From: Cordia subcordata
Lineage: Eukaryota > Streptophyta > Magnoliopsida > Boraginales > Cordiaceae
Assembly: GCA_028554755.1 (NCBI GenBank)
Contig: JAPTOF010000019.1
Location: forward strand, 5,838,001-5,902,000
DNA: 64,000 nt
Direction: 5' to 3'
A model generated the notes under the pieces. It worked only from the letters and a program-made list of their open reading frames with translations, was not told where the DNA came from and did not search any database. The translations under genes were made by a program, and so were the position numbers. Shown one piece after another: positions 1-14,114 of the stretch (positions are counted from its first letter, which is position 1; the number at the start of each line of letters is the position of its first letter).

Positions 1-158
1 ATAAGAAATGAGCGAGTATTTTTTTTCACTCTGAAACAAACAAATAAAGCGTATAACCTCTAAACGGCAGCGTATTACACGCGATTTTCTTACGCAATTT
101 CAAAAGTGAAAACACACAACACTGCCGGAAAGCCCTAAAACCCTCACTTCCAGAAGCT

Positions 159-159
159 C

Positions 160-195
<36 letters not shown>

Positions 196-197
196 TT
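159..197 (+). repeat. CT-rich microsatellite in the CCT6 leader
   Basis: A run of TC dinucleotides with two interruptions lies about 170 bases before the CCT6 start codon, just before the inferred leader intron. CT-rich tracts are common around plant transcription starts, so it probably sits in the promoter or 5' UTR of CCT6. An open reading frame on the other strand here encodes only an Arg-Glu repeat and is an artefact of this tract. Confidence 0.8.
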
Positions 198-232
198 CTT
201 AGTCGATCTATTCTCACACAAGAGCAGTATCA

Positions 233-356
233 GTAAGCTTCATCTCTACTTTGTGTATACACACACACACATATATACATATGTAATGCGTGTTCTTCTA
301 TATATATGTTATAGTGCATAGTTTATGTATTTGATTACGCGTAGCTCCATTTGCAG
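233..356 (+). other. Inferred 5' UTR intron of CCT6
   Basis: A GTAAGC donor at 233 and a TTTGCAG acceptor ending at 356 frame a 124-base AT-rich segment. The acceptor lies 11 bases before the ATG at 368. The segment contains CA and TA dinucleotide runs. Leader introns are common in plant housekeeping genes. No transcript is available to me, so the call rests on splice consensus only. Confidence 0.5.
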
Positions 357-367
357 AAGCGAAGAAG

Positions 368-3300
368 ATGTCTCTCAGAGTTCTGAATCCAAATGCGGAG
401 GTGCTCAACAAATCGGCGGCGCTGCACATGAACATAAACGCCGCCAAGGGTCTGCAAGACGTTCTCAAGACCAATCTCGGCCCCAAGGGCACCATCAAGA
501 TGTAATTTATCCCATTACTCATTTTCCTTTCACTATTTTATTTTATTATTTATTTATTTTTAAAATTTTCACTCTGATAATAAAATATTTGCACTATTTT
601 CTTTTATGATGCTAGGCTTGTTGGCGGAGCGGGTGATATTAAACTCACTAAAGATGGAAATACACTGTTGAAGGAGATGGTTTGTATTTCACTGTTATTT
701 AAACCGCACGTTTTATCGCTGTTTGTACTTTTGTTTTTCTCTTTTTTACTCTTTTAATGATGTTTTGATATGTGAAATTATTCAATTTAGGTTATGCGGA
801 TTTAGAATTGAGATGTGTTAGATATATGCTTAGGTGATCTGTTAGCTGTTGCTAACGAGCTTATTTTGGCCTAATAGGAAGGCAGGAATATTTGAAAAGT
901 TGATTTTTATTGTTTCATTTCAGTGGGGGAGGAAAGGGATAAGAGGAGAAACCCGCCTCCTACTGAAATAGATGATGATTTTATTTATATGTCACTTCCA
1001 GTTAGTTCTTATTTCGTGCAAGTTTTAATGGATGCAGCAAATCCAAAACCCGACTGCAATTATGATTGCAAGAACTGCTGTAGCTCAAGATGAGACAAGT
1101 GGGGATGGAACTACTTCTACTGTGCTCTTTATTGGCGAATTAATGAAACAATCAGAGCGATACATAGATGAAGGTTTGTCATACTGCTGCCTATGTCCTC
1201 CAAAAATAGTGCAAGAACTTGTTGTCATATTCTCTTTGGTTTGGCGGTATCTGATTTACTAGGTTTGAAAAGTTTTGAGTTTCTCAAGTCCTCTGTAGTT
1301 TCTTCACATATGTTATGCAATTGCAGCTCCAAACTTAATTTTCTCGTTCTTTTTATATTGTTTTCAACTCATCTATTTGCATAACTTTGACTGTTTACTT
1401 CTCTGTTAGATAAGAATAGTGTTCGGATCCTAGATTGCTTCTTGTTGTAATACAAGGTGGATTGATAAAATTTATCTTTCCTTCAGGAATGCACCCGCGT
1501 GTTTTGGTCGATGGTTTTGAGATTGCCAAACGAGCAACACTGAAATTTCTTGAAAAATTTAAGACTCCTGTAGTCATGGGCGATGAACCTGATAAAGAGA
1601 TCTTGAGAATGGTAGCTAGAACAACATTAAGAACAAAGGTCATTACCACTTTGTCTGCTTAACCTTTTCTTTTCCTGATTACTTAAGATCAGTTCTGGAT
1701 GCAGAGTGGTGTCTCTAACTTTGTTTTATGGGCTTATTACAGTTGTATGAGGCATTGGCTGATCAATGTACTGACATTGTTGTGAATTCTGTAAGTGTGT
1801 TCTTATTTAGTTAACTCAAGATCTTGAGTGTGGATTTTCTAAAATGATCAATATCATTTAAACACCAAAGAAATCTAAATAATAGTCTTTTATTCAAGAA
1901 TAAGCTCTTGTAGGTTCCTGTATTTGATTCTGCAAGCATGAGTTACACTTATTCTCATACACTGTTTATTGTGAAAATTGTTGCTCTAGGTACTCTGCAT
2001 TCGGAAGCCTGAAGAGCCAATTGATCTTTTTATGGTTGAGATAATGCACATGCGCCACAAGTTTGATGTAGACACTCGTTTGGTATGTCTTTTTTGGATC
2101 CATAATTGTTAATAAGGTATTAGATGTACATTAGAGGATTAGCATTATGGTTTTATCACCTACATGCATATAACTTTAAGCATTACTACAATTGTGCTAT
2201 AATTGTATACATTTAAGGCCTCTGATCTGATCGTGAATAAATTATTAGTCCCCTTCGCTTCTTCTCTAATCCTTTTCATGGTAGCAAACTTCGAAATGGA
2301 ACAGATGTGTTCTTTATTATGCAGAATTTTCATGTTTTCAGCATTTTCTGGTGTGAATTGGGTTAAAGAAACATGAGACATCTATCTTTTGCAGTTACGG
2401 GATAGTCTGAATTCTATAAGTACAAAGCTTTAGTTCTCTTCCGGACTTACTTCTAGATTTCCAGCATCATCCAGCTGTGTTCTAAGCTTCCTCTTCAATT
2501 TATATGTGAACTTATCTTTAAGTCTTTTGGTGTTGATGTGGGTCGTAATCAGAATAAACTTTGTTTTAATCTGGTAATACCTGAGATTTTTCTGGGACAA
2601 AAGTACAGTACCGGATATTCAATTTTGTTATGGTTTTTCTACCCTAAAGGCTGCCTTCCATGCTATCTTGGGAAACTATATGAACGATGAATCCTCTTCC
2701 TCCACCCTGCTTCCCCCAAGACATCAGAACTGCCTGGGAGCGGAGGACAGTGGTTCTGTGTAAATAAGGATTTGTTAGCTTGTTTAGTGGGCATCTTTAT
2801 ACTTTGTGCCGCATGCTACATGGGCTGAGAACCGTAAATTCCTGCACCAGATTTACGTTCTTTATAGATGTTTATTTACATATACATGTTGACATTGTGT
2901 TTCCTTTGTGCGTCTCTAAGAGGACAAGAGAGGAGATGCTGACGGGTGAGGGTGAGGGACACAGAGAGAGAGAGGGTTGTATGTTATACTGGGTCCAAAG
3001 AATTCTGGTATCCTATTGTGTGTTATTGCTCTCTATAGGTTGAAGGGCTGGTGCTTGACCATGGTTCGAGACATCCTGACATGAAGCGACGGGCAGAGAA
3101 TTGTTACATCTTGACATGTAATGTGTCTCTGGAGTATGAGAAGAGGTAACTATTCCTAAATATTGCATTTATATATCTATCCTTTAAGTATTTATGAATG
3201 GGTAGAATTGACACATCTTCTGCAGTGAGATAAATGCAGGCTTCTTCTACTCCAATGCAGAACAGAGAGAGGCAATGGTAGCAGCTGAAAGACGTTCTGT

Positions 3301-5616
3301 TGACGAGAAAGTTCAAAAAATTATTGAGTTGAAGAACAAGGTATTGAAATTAGTGGCATTATGGTGCATTTGGCCTTACTTTTATCGTTGCTGTTGATAC
3401 TGCAAGTCTCTAATTGTGGCGTGTCCATGTTATTTTTGTAGGTATGCACGGGTAATGATAGCAACTTCATTGTTATCAATCAAAAGGGGATTGATCCTCC
3501 ATCGTTGGACCTGCTTGCTCGGGCTGGAGTAAGTTGTCTTCATTGCTTGTCTACTATCTTTGGCCTCTTCTTCTGTAATTGTGTTGTGGCATCTGTAGTG
3601 TTTGTTTTAAGGGGTTTCAGATATTTATATCTCATTTTCTTGTTACAAAATAATTTGAACTTGGATTTCTCAAGAAATTAGAGTTACTTGATATTCAGTA
3701 GTTCACAATATTGCTATACCTACAATTTCTTCTGGTCATTATTATTGTAATTTATGAAATCTTTTGTATCTTTTGTTTCCATGATTTGTTAGATAATTGC
3801 ACTTAGAAGAGCTAAGAGGAGGAATATGGAACGTTTGGTTTTGGCTTGTGGTGGGGAGGCTGTTAATTCTGTTGATGACTTGACTCCTGACTGCCTTGGT
3901 TGGGCCGGATTAGTTTACGAGCATGTTCTTGGGGAAGAAAAGTACACTTTCGTGGAAAATGTGAAAAATCCTCACTCGTGTACAATCCTTATTAAAGGTA
4001 CATTGAGATTCTTTTTTGCTGTTCTGCCAATATTTTAGGAGGTTTATGGGCCAACAGTTTCCTTCAGCAGTGGAAGCAATCACCACTTCCAAGTCTAGCA
4101 ATAATCTAATGTATTTCATTGTAATCTGATGCAGGACCTAATGACCATACAATTGCTCAAATTAAGGATGCAGTTCGTGATGGGCTGAGGGCAGTCAAGA
4201 ATACCATCGAGGATGAAGCTGTTGTACTCGTAAGTCACTGTCAATTTATATTCTTTTCCAATGGTTGCTTGTTCCACTAGGACCTTTAATCTGTTCTTCG
4301 AAATAGTGACCTTTAATCTGTTCTTCGAAATAGTGATTGAGCACTGTATCTTCAAGAACTGTATATCTTGAAATATTGCATCATTTCTTTATATCTGTTT
4401 TGTGCATTTTTTGTGCTTTGTAGAACTTTAAGCTGCTAATTTGCAAATGCTGCTTCCTCTATAGTTACACAATGTATCATATTTGCAATGAAGATGACTT
4501 GTCTAATTTGGTGGTGTTCCAGTATTTACTTGATTACTCGCCGTCAATTGATTTGATGGCTGCTGCTAACTGTTGTTAACTATTTGGTGACTTTGTTTTC
4601 ATGAAATAGGAAGGTAAAAACCCTAACTTGATGCAAATTTATTGCATTGTGTTCCAACTTGCTTGGTTAGATGTCGCTTGAATATCTCTAATTACATTTA
4701 ACTTCAAGTCCAATTTATGGTACATATTTATTTAATATCACGTAATGGAATTGTTTGCATTGCTTTGTAGCCAAAAGTAGACCATGTAGGTGATTTGGCA
4801 TATTTCTTTCTAACTAGTGGATCGCTGTCTGTGTTTTCAGGGTGCAGGAGCTTTTGAAGTAGCAGCCAGGCAACACTTGGTCAATGAAGTCAAGAAAACT
4901 GTCCAAGGGGTATACCTTATATTTATGTAGTTTCATTTGCAATGGCTTATGGAGAAATCAATACTTACTGTTTTCAACAAATTATTATATAGCGTGCCCA
5001 ACTCGGTGTCCAAGCTTTTGCTGATGCCCTTCTTGTTGTGCCGAAGACCCTTGCTGAGAATTCTGGTCTTGACACTCAAGATGCGATTATTGCTCTTACG
5101 GTGTGTCTTAAATTATCTTGGATTTGATATTTTACTAAAGCAAAGGAGAAGCTAGTAGCATCTTTTACGGTTCTGAGCATTTTTTCACTTCTCCATTCTG
5201 GTGGCAGGGAGAGCATGACAAAGGAAATATAGTAGGACTAAACCAGCACACAGGAGAACCAATTGACCCTCAAATGGAGGGTATTTTTGATAATTACTCA
5301 GTGAAGCGCCAAATCATAAACTCTGGGTATGTTGGAAGTTTTTTCATGGTACACGGTGTGTACATGTATCTAGTCTTTCTTCTACCTTCTCATTTTTCGC
5401 TCGTGTATTAGGATGCCAAGAACGTTTACACTGTCATTCCCAGTCTTTCTGGGATTAGATCAATGTCCATCTTTGAATATTGTGCCACTTTTCCCTTTTT
5501 TCTAATCGGATATCTAATTGGAAGTATTTTCTGGGTGCAGTCCTGTCATAGCATCTCAGCTACTACTTGTGGATGAAGTGATTCGTGCAGGACGTAACAT
5601 GCGGAAACCAAATTAG
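368..5616 (+). CDS. CCT6: T-complex protein 1 subunit zeta (CCT6), cytosolic chaperonin
   Basis: Subunit of the hetero-oligomeric cytosolic TRiC/CCT ring, which uses ATP to fold actin, tubulin and other proteins. Fifteen coding exons join in phase: 368-501, 616-679, 1038-1173, 1487-1638, 1743-1790, 1990-2082, 3039-3145, 3226-3340, 3442-3528, 3793-3997, 4135-4229, 4841-4909, 4993-5100, 5208-5326 and 5541-5616. They give 535 residues, the length I recall for plant CCT6. The group II chaperonin signatures are present: LGPKGT at residues 37-42, KDGN at 57-60 and the nucleotide-binding GDGTT at 88-92. The C-terminal region carries the expected ATP-site segment around [12 protein letters not shown] and ends RNMRKPN. 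The start is the first ATG after the inferred leader intron and matches the family N terminus [20 protein letters not shown]. All introns are GT-AG. No damage is visible, so the gene looks functional. Confidence 0.96.
4281..4334. repeat. Exact 27-bp tandem duplication in a CCT6 intron
   Basis: Two adjacent identical 27-base copies (4281-4307 and 4308-4334) lie in the intron between coding exons 11 and 12. The lack of divergence suggests a recent duplication, possibly by slippage or an excision footprint. No effect on splicing is expected. Confidence 0.85.
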
Positions 5617-7171
5617 ACGTTGATCTTTCCTTCAATTTTGGCCTTCTCTTTTGAATTTTCGGCTGACTGAGTTTGAGTGATAGGTTCGAGCTGCTGGAAC
5701 AATTTATCTTTGTTGGTGGTTGTAGTGCGTTGACCTATTCGATGCTCGCTTTATTGTAAATTAGCTGCAGTCTGGTATTTGTTATTATGCTTTTGCTGTG
5801 GCTTTCAGGAATTTTTTGTTGAAAGTGAACTATTCATGGTGTTCCCATAACTGGTATTCATCCGTCTCCCCAAACTCGTTTCATAGAATTGTGTATTTAT
5901 TTTTGTATGATCGTTTGCAAAAATGAATGGAAGTGAATTAGTTTAGACTTTAGAGTTACAGGTCTCATTGAGAAATCCGTGTAGTCATCATTCATCAACT
6001 CCTTTAGGCAATTGCAGAAGGTTTTTGTGCCAAGTCAACAAGTACGTGAGTGTGGATTACTTTGGCATCGTTGCATTTAGGCAACTTTAGTGTTCAAGGG
6101 CATTGTATTGCATTCTACTCCTTACATTTTACTACACGACGCTTAGTCCAGAAACGTTAGATGTGATTAGCCTGATGATTTCCTTATCTATATATTTTGT
6201 GATTAGCCTGGTGATTTCCTTATCTATATATGTCGTTCCATCGTTTATTGACAAGGAGCTACATATTGATGCCTCTTGCCGAATAGTTGATATACCATTA
6301 TCAAAGAGTTAATAATAGTAAATTATTTAAATGATTTCTTATAACTGCATGAATTGTTTACAATAGGAAAGACCCCAAGTCCGATAAAGAAAGATGGTTC
6401 TGAAATGTAAAGAAACTATAGCGAATCTTGACTTTGGTGAAGGATAGTTTGTAAAGTTTATTGAAACAACCTTAAAATTTGAATTCAAGCTTAGGATAGA
6501 TATGATAAGGCAATGCAAATCACTATTTTACGATTCCCATATATGTATATGTATATATATGTATGTATAGACATAGACACATCATTACACTGGGAGCACC
6601 CCTCTGATACTAATGGCTCAGAGCAGAATCTGGAAAATTGAATGTAACTTTTACTGAAATTAGGGTGTTTGCCTTTGCTTATTTGATACTTATAAGCACC
6701 TAAATATTAAAAAGTATGTCTTTGGATGTTTTTTTTTAAGTGCTTATTGGCAGAGAACGTATTGGATGGTGAAATATGCCTTGTAGACTCGTACCTCAGG
6801 CAGCATTATTCTGATTATGTAATTCAAACAAGCTTAAAATGGCTCGTCTTGCAGACCTATTGTTAGATCAGAGTGACGGTCATATGTAACCGTCAGACAA
6901 TCCCTCAAAGCGCAAAAAGGAAGTTGCAAAATTGTACGTAGGCAAAAAGTTTACAATGTTAACAAAGAGAATTCTTAGTAGGCTATAATTGGACATAATG
7001 GTCTGGAATCCGAGATAAGTTTTAGAGATTAACATACTTTCACAGCTCAAAATCAAGCTCCGTCTCGCGCTTCAGACCCTGGAGGAAAAACCAACGCAAC
7101 AAAGAAGGGAAAAGGAATTCTGCCACTCTGATGAAAGACGGGATTACAACAAGTGAGAAAAAACTTAAGAT
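5617..7171. other. Intergenic stretch between CCT6 and the CMC1-like gene
   Basis: The two flanking genes are convergent, so this stretch holds both 3' UTRs. It contains a 36-bp tandem duplication at 6163-6234 (two copies, about three differences) and a degenerate MITE near 6660. I see no coding region; the 69-codon frame over the duplication is repetitive and matches nothing I know. Confidence 0.7.
6660..6780. mobile_element. Truncated MITE related to the copies at 11091 and 61750
   Basis: The left end reads AGGGTGTTTGCCTTTGCTTA, close to the GAGGGTGTTTAGCTTTGCTT end of the complete copy at 61750. The interior also matches in outline, with a T-run followed by AAGTGCTTA. The right terminal inverted repeat has decayed, so the right boundary is approximate. 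Confidence 0.5.
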
Positions 7172-9559
7172 TCATAGAGGTTGCTTTCCGTCCTGTTGAA
7201 GCATGTACTGTTTCTTCATTTCTTCCAGGACTGCGTCATTAGTGCTGCAAGAGGAACACAATCAAGAGAAGAAGGGTAAAAACAGAAACGGTCTGAGAAC
7301 ATGATCATTAAGGAATACCAGGTGGTTAGCATACTACGTTTTAGGTTACTTTAAGTTGATTGTCCAGTAACTAGAACACGAGTTCCTAAACTTCAATGCA
7401 GAAACCAAATGTAGTATTATGGAAATTCAGATACCAAATGTAGCACTACAGGAAAACAGTAACCATATAGAGTGTGCTAATATTTGGCTTCATCCCCTGT
7501 TAATATATTATGGTTACTATCTCTTAATCTTCAGCTTCGCCCTTCAACCAATTTGTTGATCCAAAAGACTAAAACTAATATTAATGCAAGAGAACTTCTA
7601 CACAATGTAAAATTAGTTCAAATAACAGAAAATATTATACATTCAGCAAGGGAGGTCATTCTATGAAAAACATAATATTGATTATTTACCTAATTGTAGC
7701 TCTGAAGACATTCTATAATCACTAATTGCTGGTAGACTGATCTCTCCCCATTAAGTGCCCCAAAAATAGATTAGTTCAAGACTCAAGACTCATTCATTAA
7801 GCAATACGAAAAATTAGAGCTCTTGTTCCTATAATGCAAGTCTATGTTACTTTCAGATCACATGCCACAAAAATTGTTGACATACACATAACGTGTTCAA
7901 GGCTACAACTCCTATTCTGATGGTGTGGCTCCCAAAATTCTTGACATACATATCGTGCTGTCAAGGGTATAACTCCAATGGTCTGACCAATTATTAGATA
8001 TGAAACGCTAGGGGGTAAAAATAAGGCAAACTGGAAAATAATATTATAACTATAATAACACTGAGCTGTATGCCTTCCTCCAAAGCTATAATACAAGCCC
8101 TAACTAATCCTAATGTATTTATCAGGGTCACTCAGCAGAGTGATTCTAACATGCTCTTTCTCCATAGGCTTCAGCCTCTAGCTCTCTTTGTGACAACCAA
8201 ACTCCCATCAGAAATCAAGGACATTGTACTGTGCATCATAATGTGAACTCTGAACGCAAATGGCATTCAAAATAACTAACCATGCAGCTAGATGACAAGG
8301 GTGGATTGTAAACAAACTGTAAGCATCTCATACATATAAAACGTTTGCTCAAGTTGTTAGGGAAGCCAAGAATCTCATAAAGCAAAAGTAATACTAACAT
8401 AATGGTTGGAGAGTTGACCGCATTAATTTATCACGATTGCATGTGCCTTTAAACTTAAAACTTCACAACATTTCCCACAGGTCAGTGAAGACAAATTCCA
8501 ACCAGCATTTACCTCTAGCCAGCCTACATGAAATTATCCTCAGGATTCTCTTTTATATTTTCAATACCATTTGAGGGGGAGGGGAAAACTAAGAAGAGCC
8601 TTGCTTATACAAGAACATGTTAACAACAATTGCACAAAGACAAACCCGAAAGGCTTTTACTTGATAAGAAATAACAAACCAATAAGCTTCCGAAGATAAC
8701 TTACTATTGATGAAGGCATTCATTTAAATCTTTAGCTTGTTTGCGACATTGCCAAACGACAGATATTGTTCTGCCAGCCGCGCATTCAGCATATTTTGAA
8801 GCATAGCTATCACATTGCTTTAGGGCCTTCTCCTTCATTTTGCTGCGCAAAGCTGAAAGCTTTGGTAAATGAAACATTTGCATTACGCAAAATAGTTATT
8901 CATGTAAATCAAATGAAAAGCTGTAGAAATGTTCCATATCAAATATTCTGTAATCCCATTATTTATGCACACACAACAAACTAATTTCATCATGAGAAAA
9001 TACAAATTACACCAAATTACAAATCAAAGAATCTTGTCCAAATACATATGCGTATCCATTAAATTAAAAAAAGATTTCACCTAACAATACAAACAACTGA
9101 TCAAACAACAGTCAAGCTTTACCCAACAATAACTCTATAATGCAACCCTTCAGGCGGAATCTATATTTTTAAACAGGGAAAAAAAAATCAAAACAGACCA
9201 CTTATGGTTAGCATGAACTGCACTAAATAGCTGATGAAACAAAACTGTAAAAAAATAAAATAAATAAAAAATTAACTAAAAAAGGCTGAAGTTGACCATA
9301 TCTATGTAAGCTCTACTTCACTGAACTCTGTGATCAACATTCTTGCTACAAGAATGCGTTTTAGCAATCCATTTTTCAATATTACACCCATTTTGCTAAC
9401 AACAACACAAAAGAAAAAAGACCCTGGAAATAAATAAATATGTGCTAGGTAAAGGAGGGATTTTTGAGGGATTTTTTTCCCCTTTTTTTCATTTCTTTTT
9501 ATACCTTCTTCGACCTTCTTTTTGACGTGATTTTCTCTTGCTTCTTGCACGTACCCCAT
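7172..9559 (-). CDS. CMC1-like twin Cx9C protein, cytochrome c oxidase assembly
   Basis: A 91-residue protein of the COX assembly mitochondrial (Cmc1/CHCH) family, small intermembrane-space proteins that help assemble complex IV and are imported by disulfide relay. Three exons on the minus strand, 9559-9505, 8852-8705 and 7244-7172, join to 276 bases including TGA. The second exon carries two Cx9C motifs, CDSYASKYAEC and CRKQAKDLNEC, which form the paired helices of the fold. The N terminus MGYVQEARENHVKKKVEE and the C-terminal segment TNDAVLEEMKKQYM match the plant family as I remember it. The exon 2 donor is A|GTAAGT, and the join creates HQYTNDAV across the intron. Introns of 652 and 1460 bases hold no other gene. 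It is convergent with CCT6. Confidence 0.92.
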
Positions 9560-11090
9560 ATCGATTTGGAAGCTGCTAAATTCTCTTCTTCACAGTGCGA
9601 AAGAGTTGTGACGATGTCAAGTGTTTTCTTTGTGTCGGGCTTCTCGTCAAACAAATGATGCCCCATTTTGACGATTTGATCTGAGAGTGGGTATTTTGCC
9701 TAATCGGATAGTTGATTTTGGGCTCACTAGACCCAAAAATAAATAAAATTTTTAAGCCTTTTCTTAAATAATTTTAAAAAAATAAAATAAAATTGAGTTT
9801 CTCTAGAGTTTCATTTTTTTAAACATCCCATCCAAATATTTTTTATGAGAAAAGCTAACCAAAACAAGCCCTTTTTTCATAATTCGATCATGTTGTGTAT
9901 ATAAATTACTCGTTAATTGACTTTCTCATACTCCATTTCAGTTAAATTAGCTTTTAGTTTTTGATTTTTTGCCAACAGGATCTCTTGATGTGTAGTCTTT
10001 GTTTAAAGTTTTATTTAATGAAGTTATGGACCCAAAAAAAGAAAAAAAAAAGTCTTGAGGGTTGGGTTTTGGGTTATTTTAAATTTTAAAATATATATTT
10101 ACATAAATATTGTTAAACAAATTGAGATATGGTATCGAAATAGAAAGTGGTAAAATAAGCAATGCTATGTTTTATGTTAATCAAAAAGTTGGCAAGAATA
10201 TTTTAATTTTATATTAATATTGTAACAACGATGACAAGTTCTTTTAGATATTTAACTTCTTATCGTTATAAATTGTTTAACAATATGTTAATAGTATTTA
10301 ACTAGATGATGACCATTTATGTTCCAACGTAAATATAAATATATAATATAATATAATATTGCGTCGCTATTTTTTCTTAAGTTGCACAAAGAAAAATATT
10401 TTCATGCATAAACTTAAGTTTGTATCAAATCAAACAAAAAAAGTTATTTTGATAAAGTGAATTGATTTTCATTCAATTAAATTTGTTAAAGCAGTTTTAC
10501 CAAACAGACGAAATAGAATTATGGAATTGACATTTCATTTTAGTTTTTTATAGTAATAACAAAACACACACGCAAAGAAAAAAAAAACCATTATTATACT
10601 CAATTTAAATGATAATTCATTTTCAAACCATCGTAGTGTACCCAAAACACCCTCTACCAATCAAGCCCATTAGATCCACTCAAAAACTTGGTACTTGAGA
10701 TATTCTTCACTAGATACAGACATCATCTAGAAAAACTCCAGGATAAATCCTTGTATGGTCCATAAACTATAGTACTTAAAAATTGGGATAATTTGGTTGT
10801 TGAACTATCAGGACATGTCTTCTAGTTTCTAAACTATTAGTAATTGGGTATGGTTTGTCCATCCAAAAAATTTTGTTTCGAAAAAAAAAATAGAAAATTG
10901 CACAAGAAAGGTGCATGACAATAAAAACATAAGGGGTTTAGATCAATGTTGTCCAACTGTTAATAGTTCATGAATTAAAAGACATATTCAGATAGTTTAG
11001 AAATTAAATTCTTCCAAATAGTATAATTCAAAAAGCATAGTTAGAATTAACCTAAAACCTTTATTATATGTTTTAAAAATGTGAGATTAA
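9560..11090. other. AT-rich spacer with a possible degenerate repeat
   Basis: The first bases are the leader and promoter of the CMC1-like gene. The rest is AT-rich. Between about 10740 and 11060, phrases resembling 'tgaactatc' and 'tttctaaactat' recur on one side and appear inverted on the other ('gatagtttagaaa'), which suggests an old inverted-repeat transposon. I see no gene. Confidence 0.4.
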
Positions 11091-11203
11091 GAGGGTGTTT
11101 AGCTTTGCTTATTTAATGAATACCCAAAAAAATATTCTCTTATATATTTTTTACTATATAATATTTATAAGATATTAAATAAGCAAAGCCAAGGGCCTCC
11201 TCG
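11091..11203. mobile_element. MITE, GAGGGTGTTTAGC family
   Basis: A short element with inverted ends. The left end reads GAGGGTGTTTAGCTTTGCTT; the right end contains AAGCAAAGCCAAGGGCCTCC, its degraded reverse complement. The left flank is TAA, compatible with a three-base TNA target, but the right duplication is not clear. It shares its termini with the elements at 61750 and 6660. It lies about 290 bases upstream of the 14-3-3 TATA-like box. Confidence 0.65.
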
Positions 11204-11495
11204 GAACCAAACCTTACCCCACTAACCAAAAATGCCAATAATATAAAACAAGAGATATCAAGTGAGGGTTTCGTTTTAAAAAAGAAAAAAAGAAGAAAAA
11301 AAAGAAAGAAAGAAAAGAAAGAAAGAAAGAGGGTTTTGGGCCGGGGGGGGTGTTTGACTAGTCAACGCCAGCGCGACACACCACAAGGCCTCCATACAAT
11401 AACGTAAAAATATATGGCAAACTCCGCCCCCCACCACCCATCCCACCTGTCGCGTAGTGATTGGCCCTGCCCCTCCTCTCACCTCACCCATCTCC

Positions 11496-11503
11496 TTAAA
11501 TAC
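11496..11503 (+). promoter_or_regulatory. TATA-like box of the 14-3-3 gene
   Basis: TTAAATAC is followed about 45 bases later by the inferred first leader exon and then a GT donor at 11559. The leader intron runs to the TTTTGCAG acceptor ending at 12245. The position fits a plant core promoter; no transcript start is visible directly. Confidence 0.4.
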
Positions 11504-12273
11504 CCCCTTCTTCTCGTTCCACTCTTCATTTCCAAAAAAACTCAAACTTTGATAGCAGGTAGCTTTACCCTCTCTCTCTCTCTCTGTATATAGTATATAT
11601 ATTTTCTTGTATATATGTCTATATTAATTTTTTTTTATAAAGTTATGGTTAGGATTAGATCTCTGCTTTTTTTTTTTTCTTTTTCTTTTTCTATATATTT
11701 TGAGCCTTTATTTCTAGTTTGACCTTATCATTGTAGGTAGGTCTGAAATTGGCTGCTATTATTTGTCATTATATTATGTGTTATGATTTATTTTGATTGA
11801 TTGCTTTCTGCATTTATGGGTTGTAAATCATTATTCTTCTGCTCAATTCTAAGTCCTATTCTTTAATTTATTTATTTTTATATATTTTTATGAAGAAATG
11901 CCAAAGAGGGAAAAAAAATTAAATCTGCATTTTAGGTACTTGTCTTTTTCATTTATTTCCCTGAACAAATTGCATATTTTGAAGTAAAAAGCATAAAAAT
12001 CCACATAGACCTATGTATGTGTGTATATTCATAAATATATATTTGGGTTATAAGTCTAATTGACTGATGAGATTTCAAGAATTAAAAAGTTGAGTTAATT
12101 TTTTCTGGAAATTATTGTATTACCTACTCGAGTAAAAAATGCATGGTATACTTATGTATAGATCGAGCTCGTTGAAAGGTTGTATGGTCGTCCCCAGAAA
12201 TCAGAATATGTAGATTTTAACCTTTGATCTTTCGGGATTTTGCAGAATTAGGTATTAGATAAATATAGTAAGC

Positions 12274-14114
<1,841 letters not shown>

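Noticed and set aside
26..217. Arg-Glu-rich protein on the minus strand
   Set aside because: It is the translation of a CT microsatellite; similar artefacts occur over the GA tracts at 40510 and 61503.
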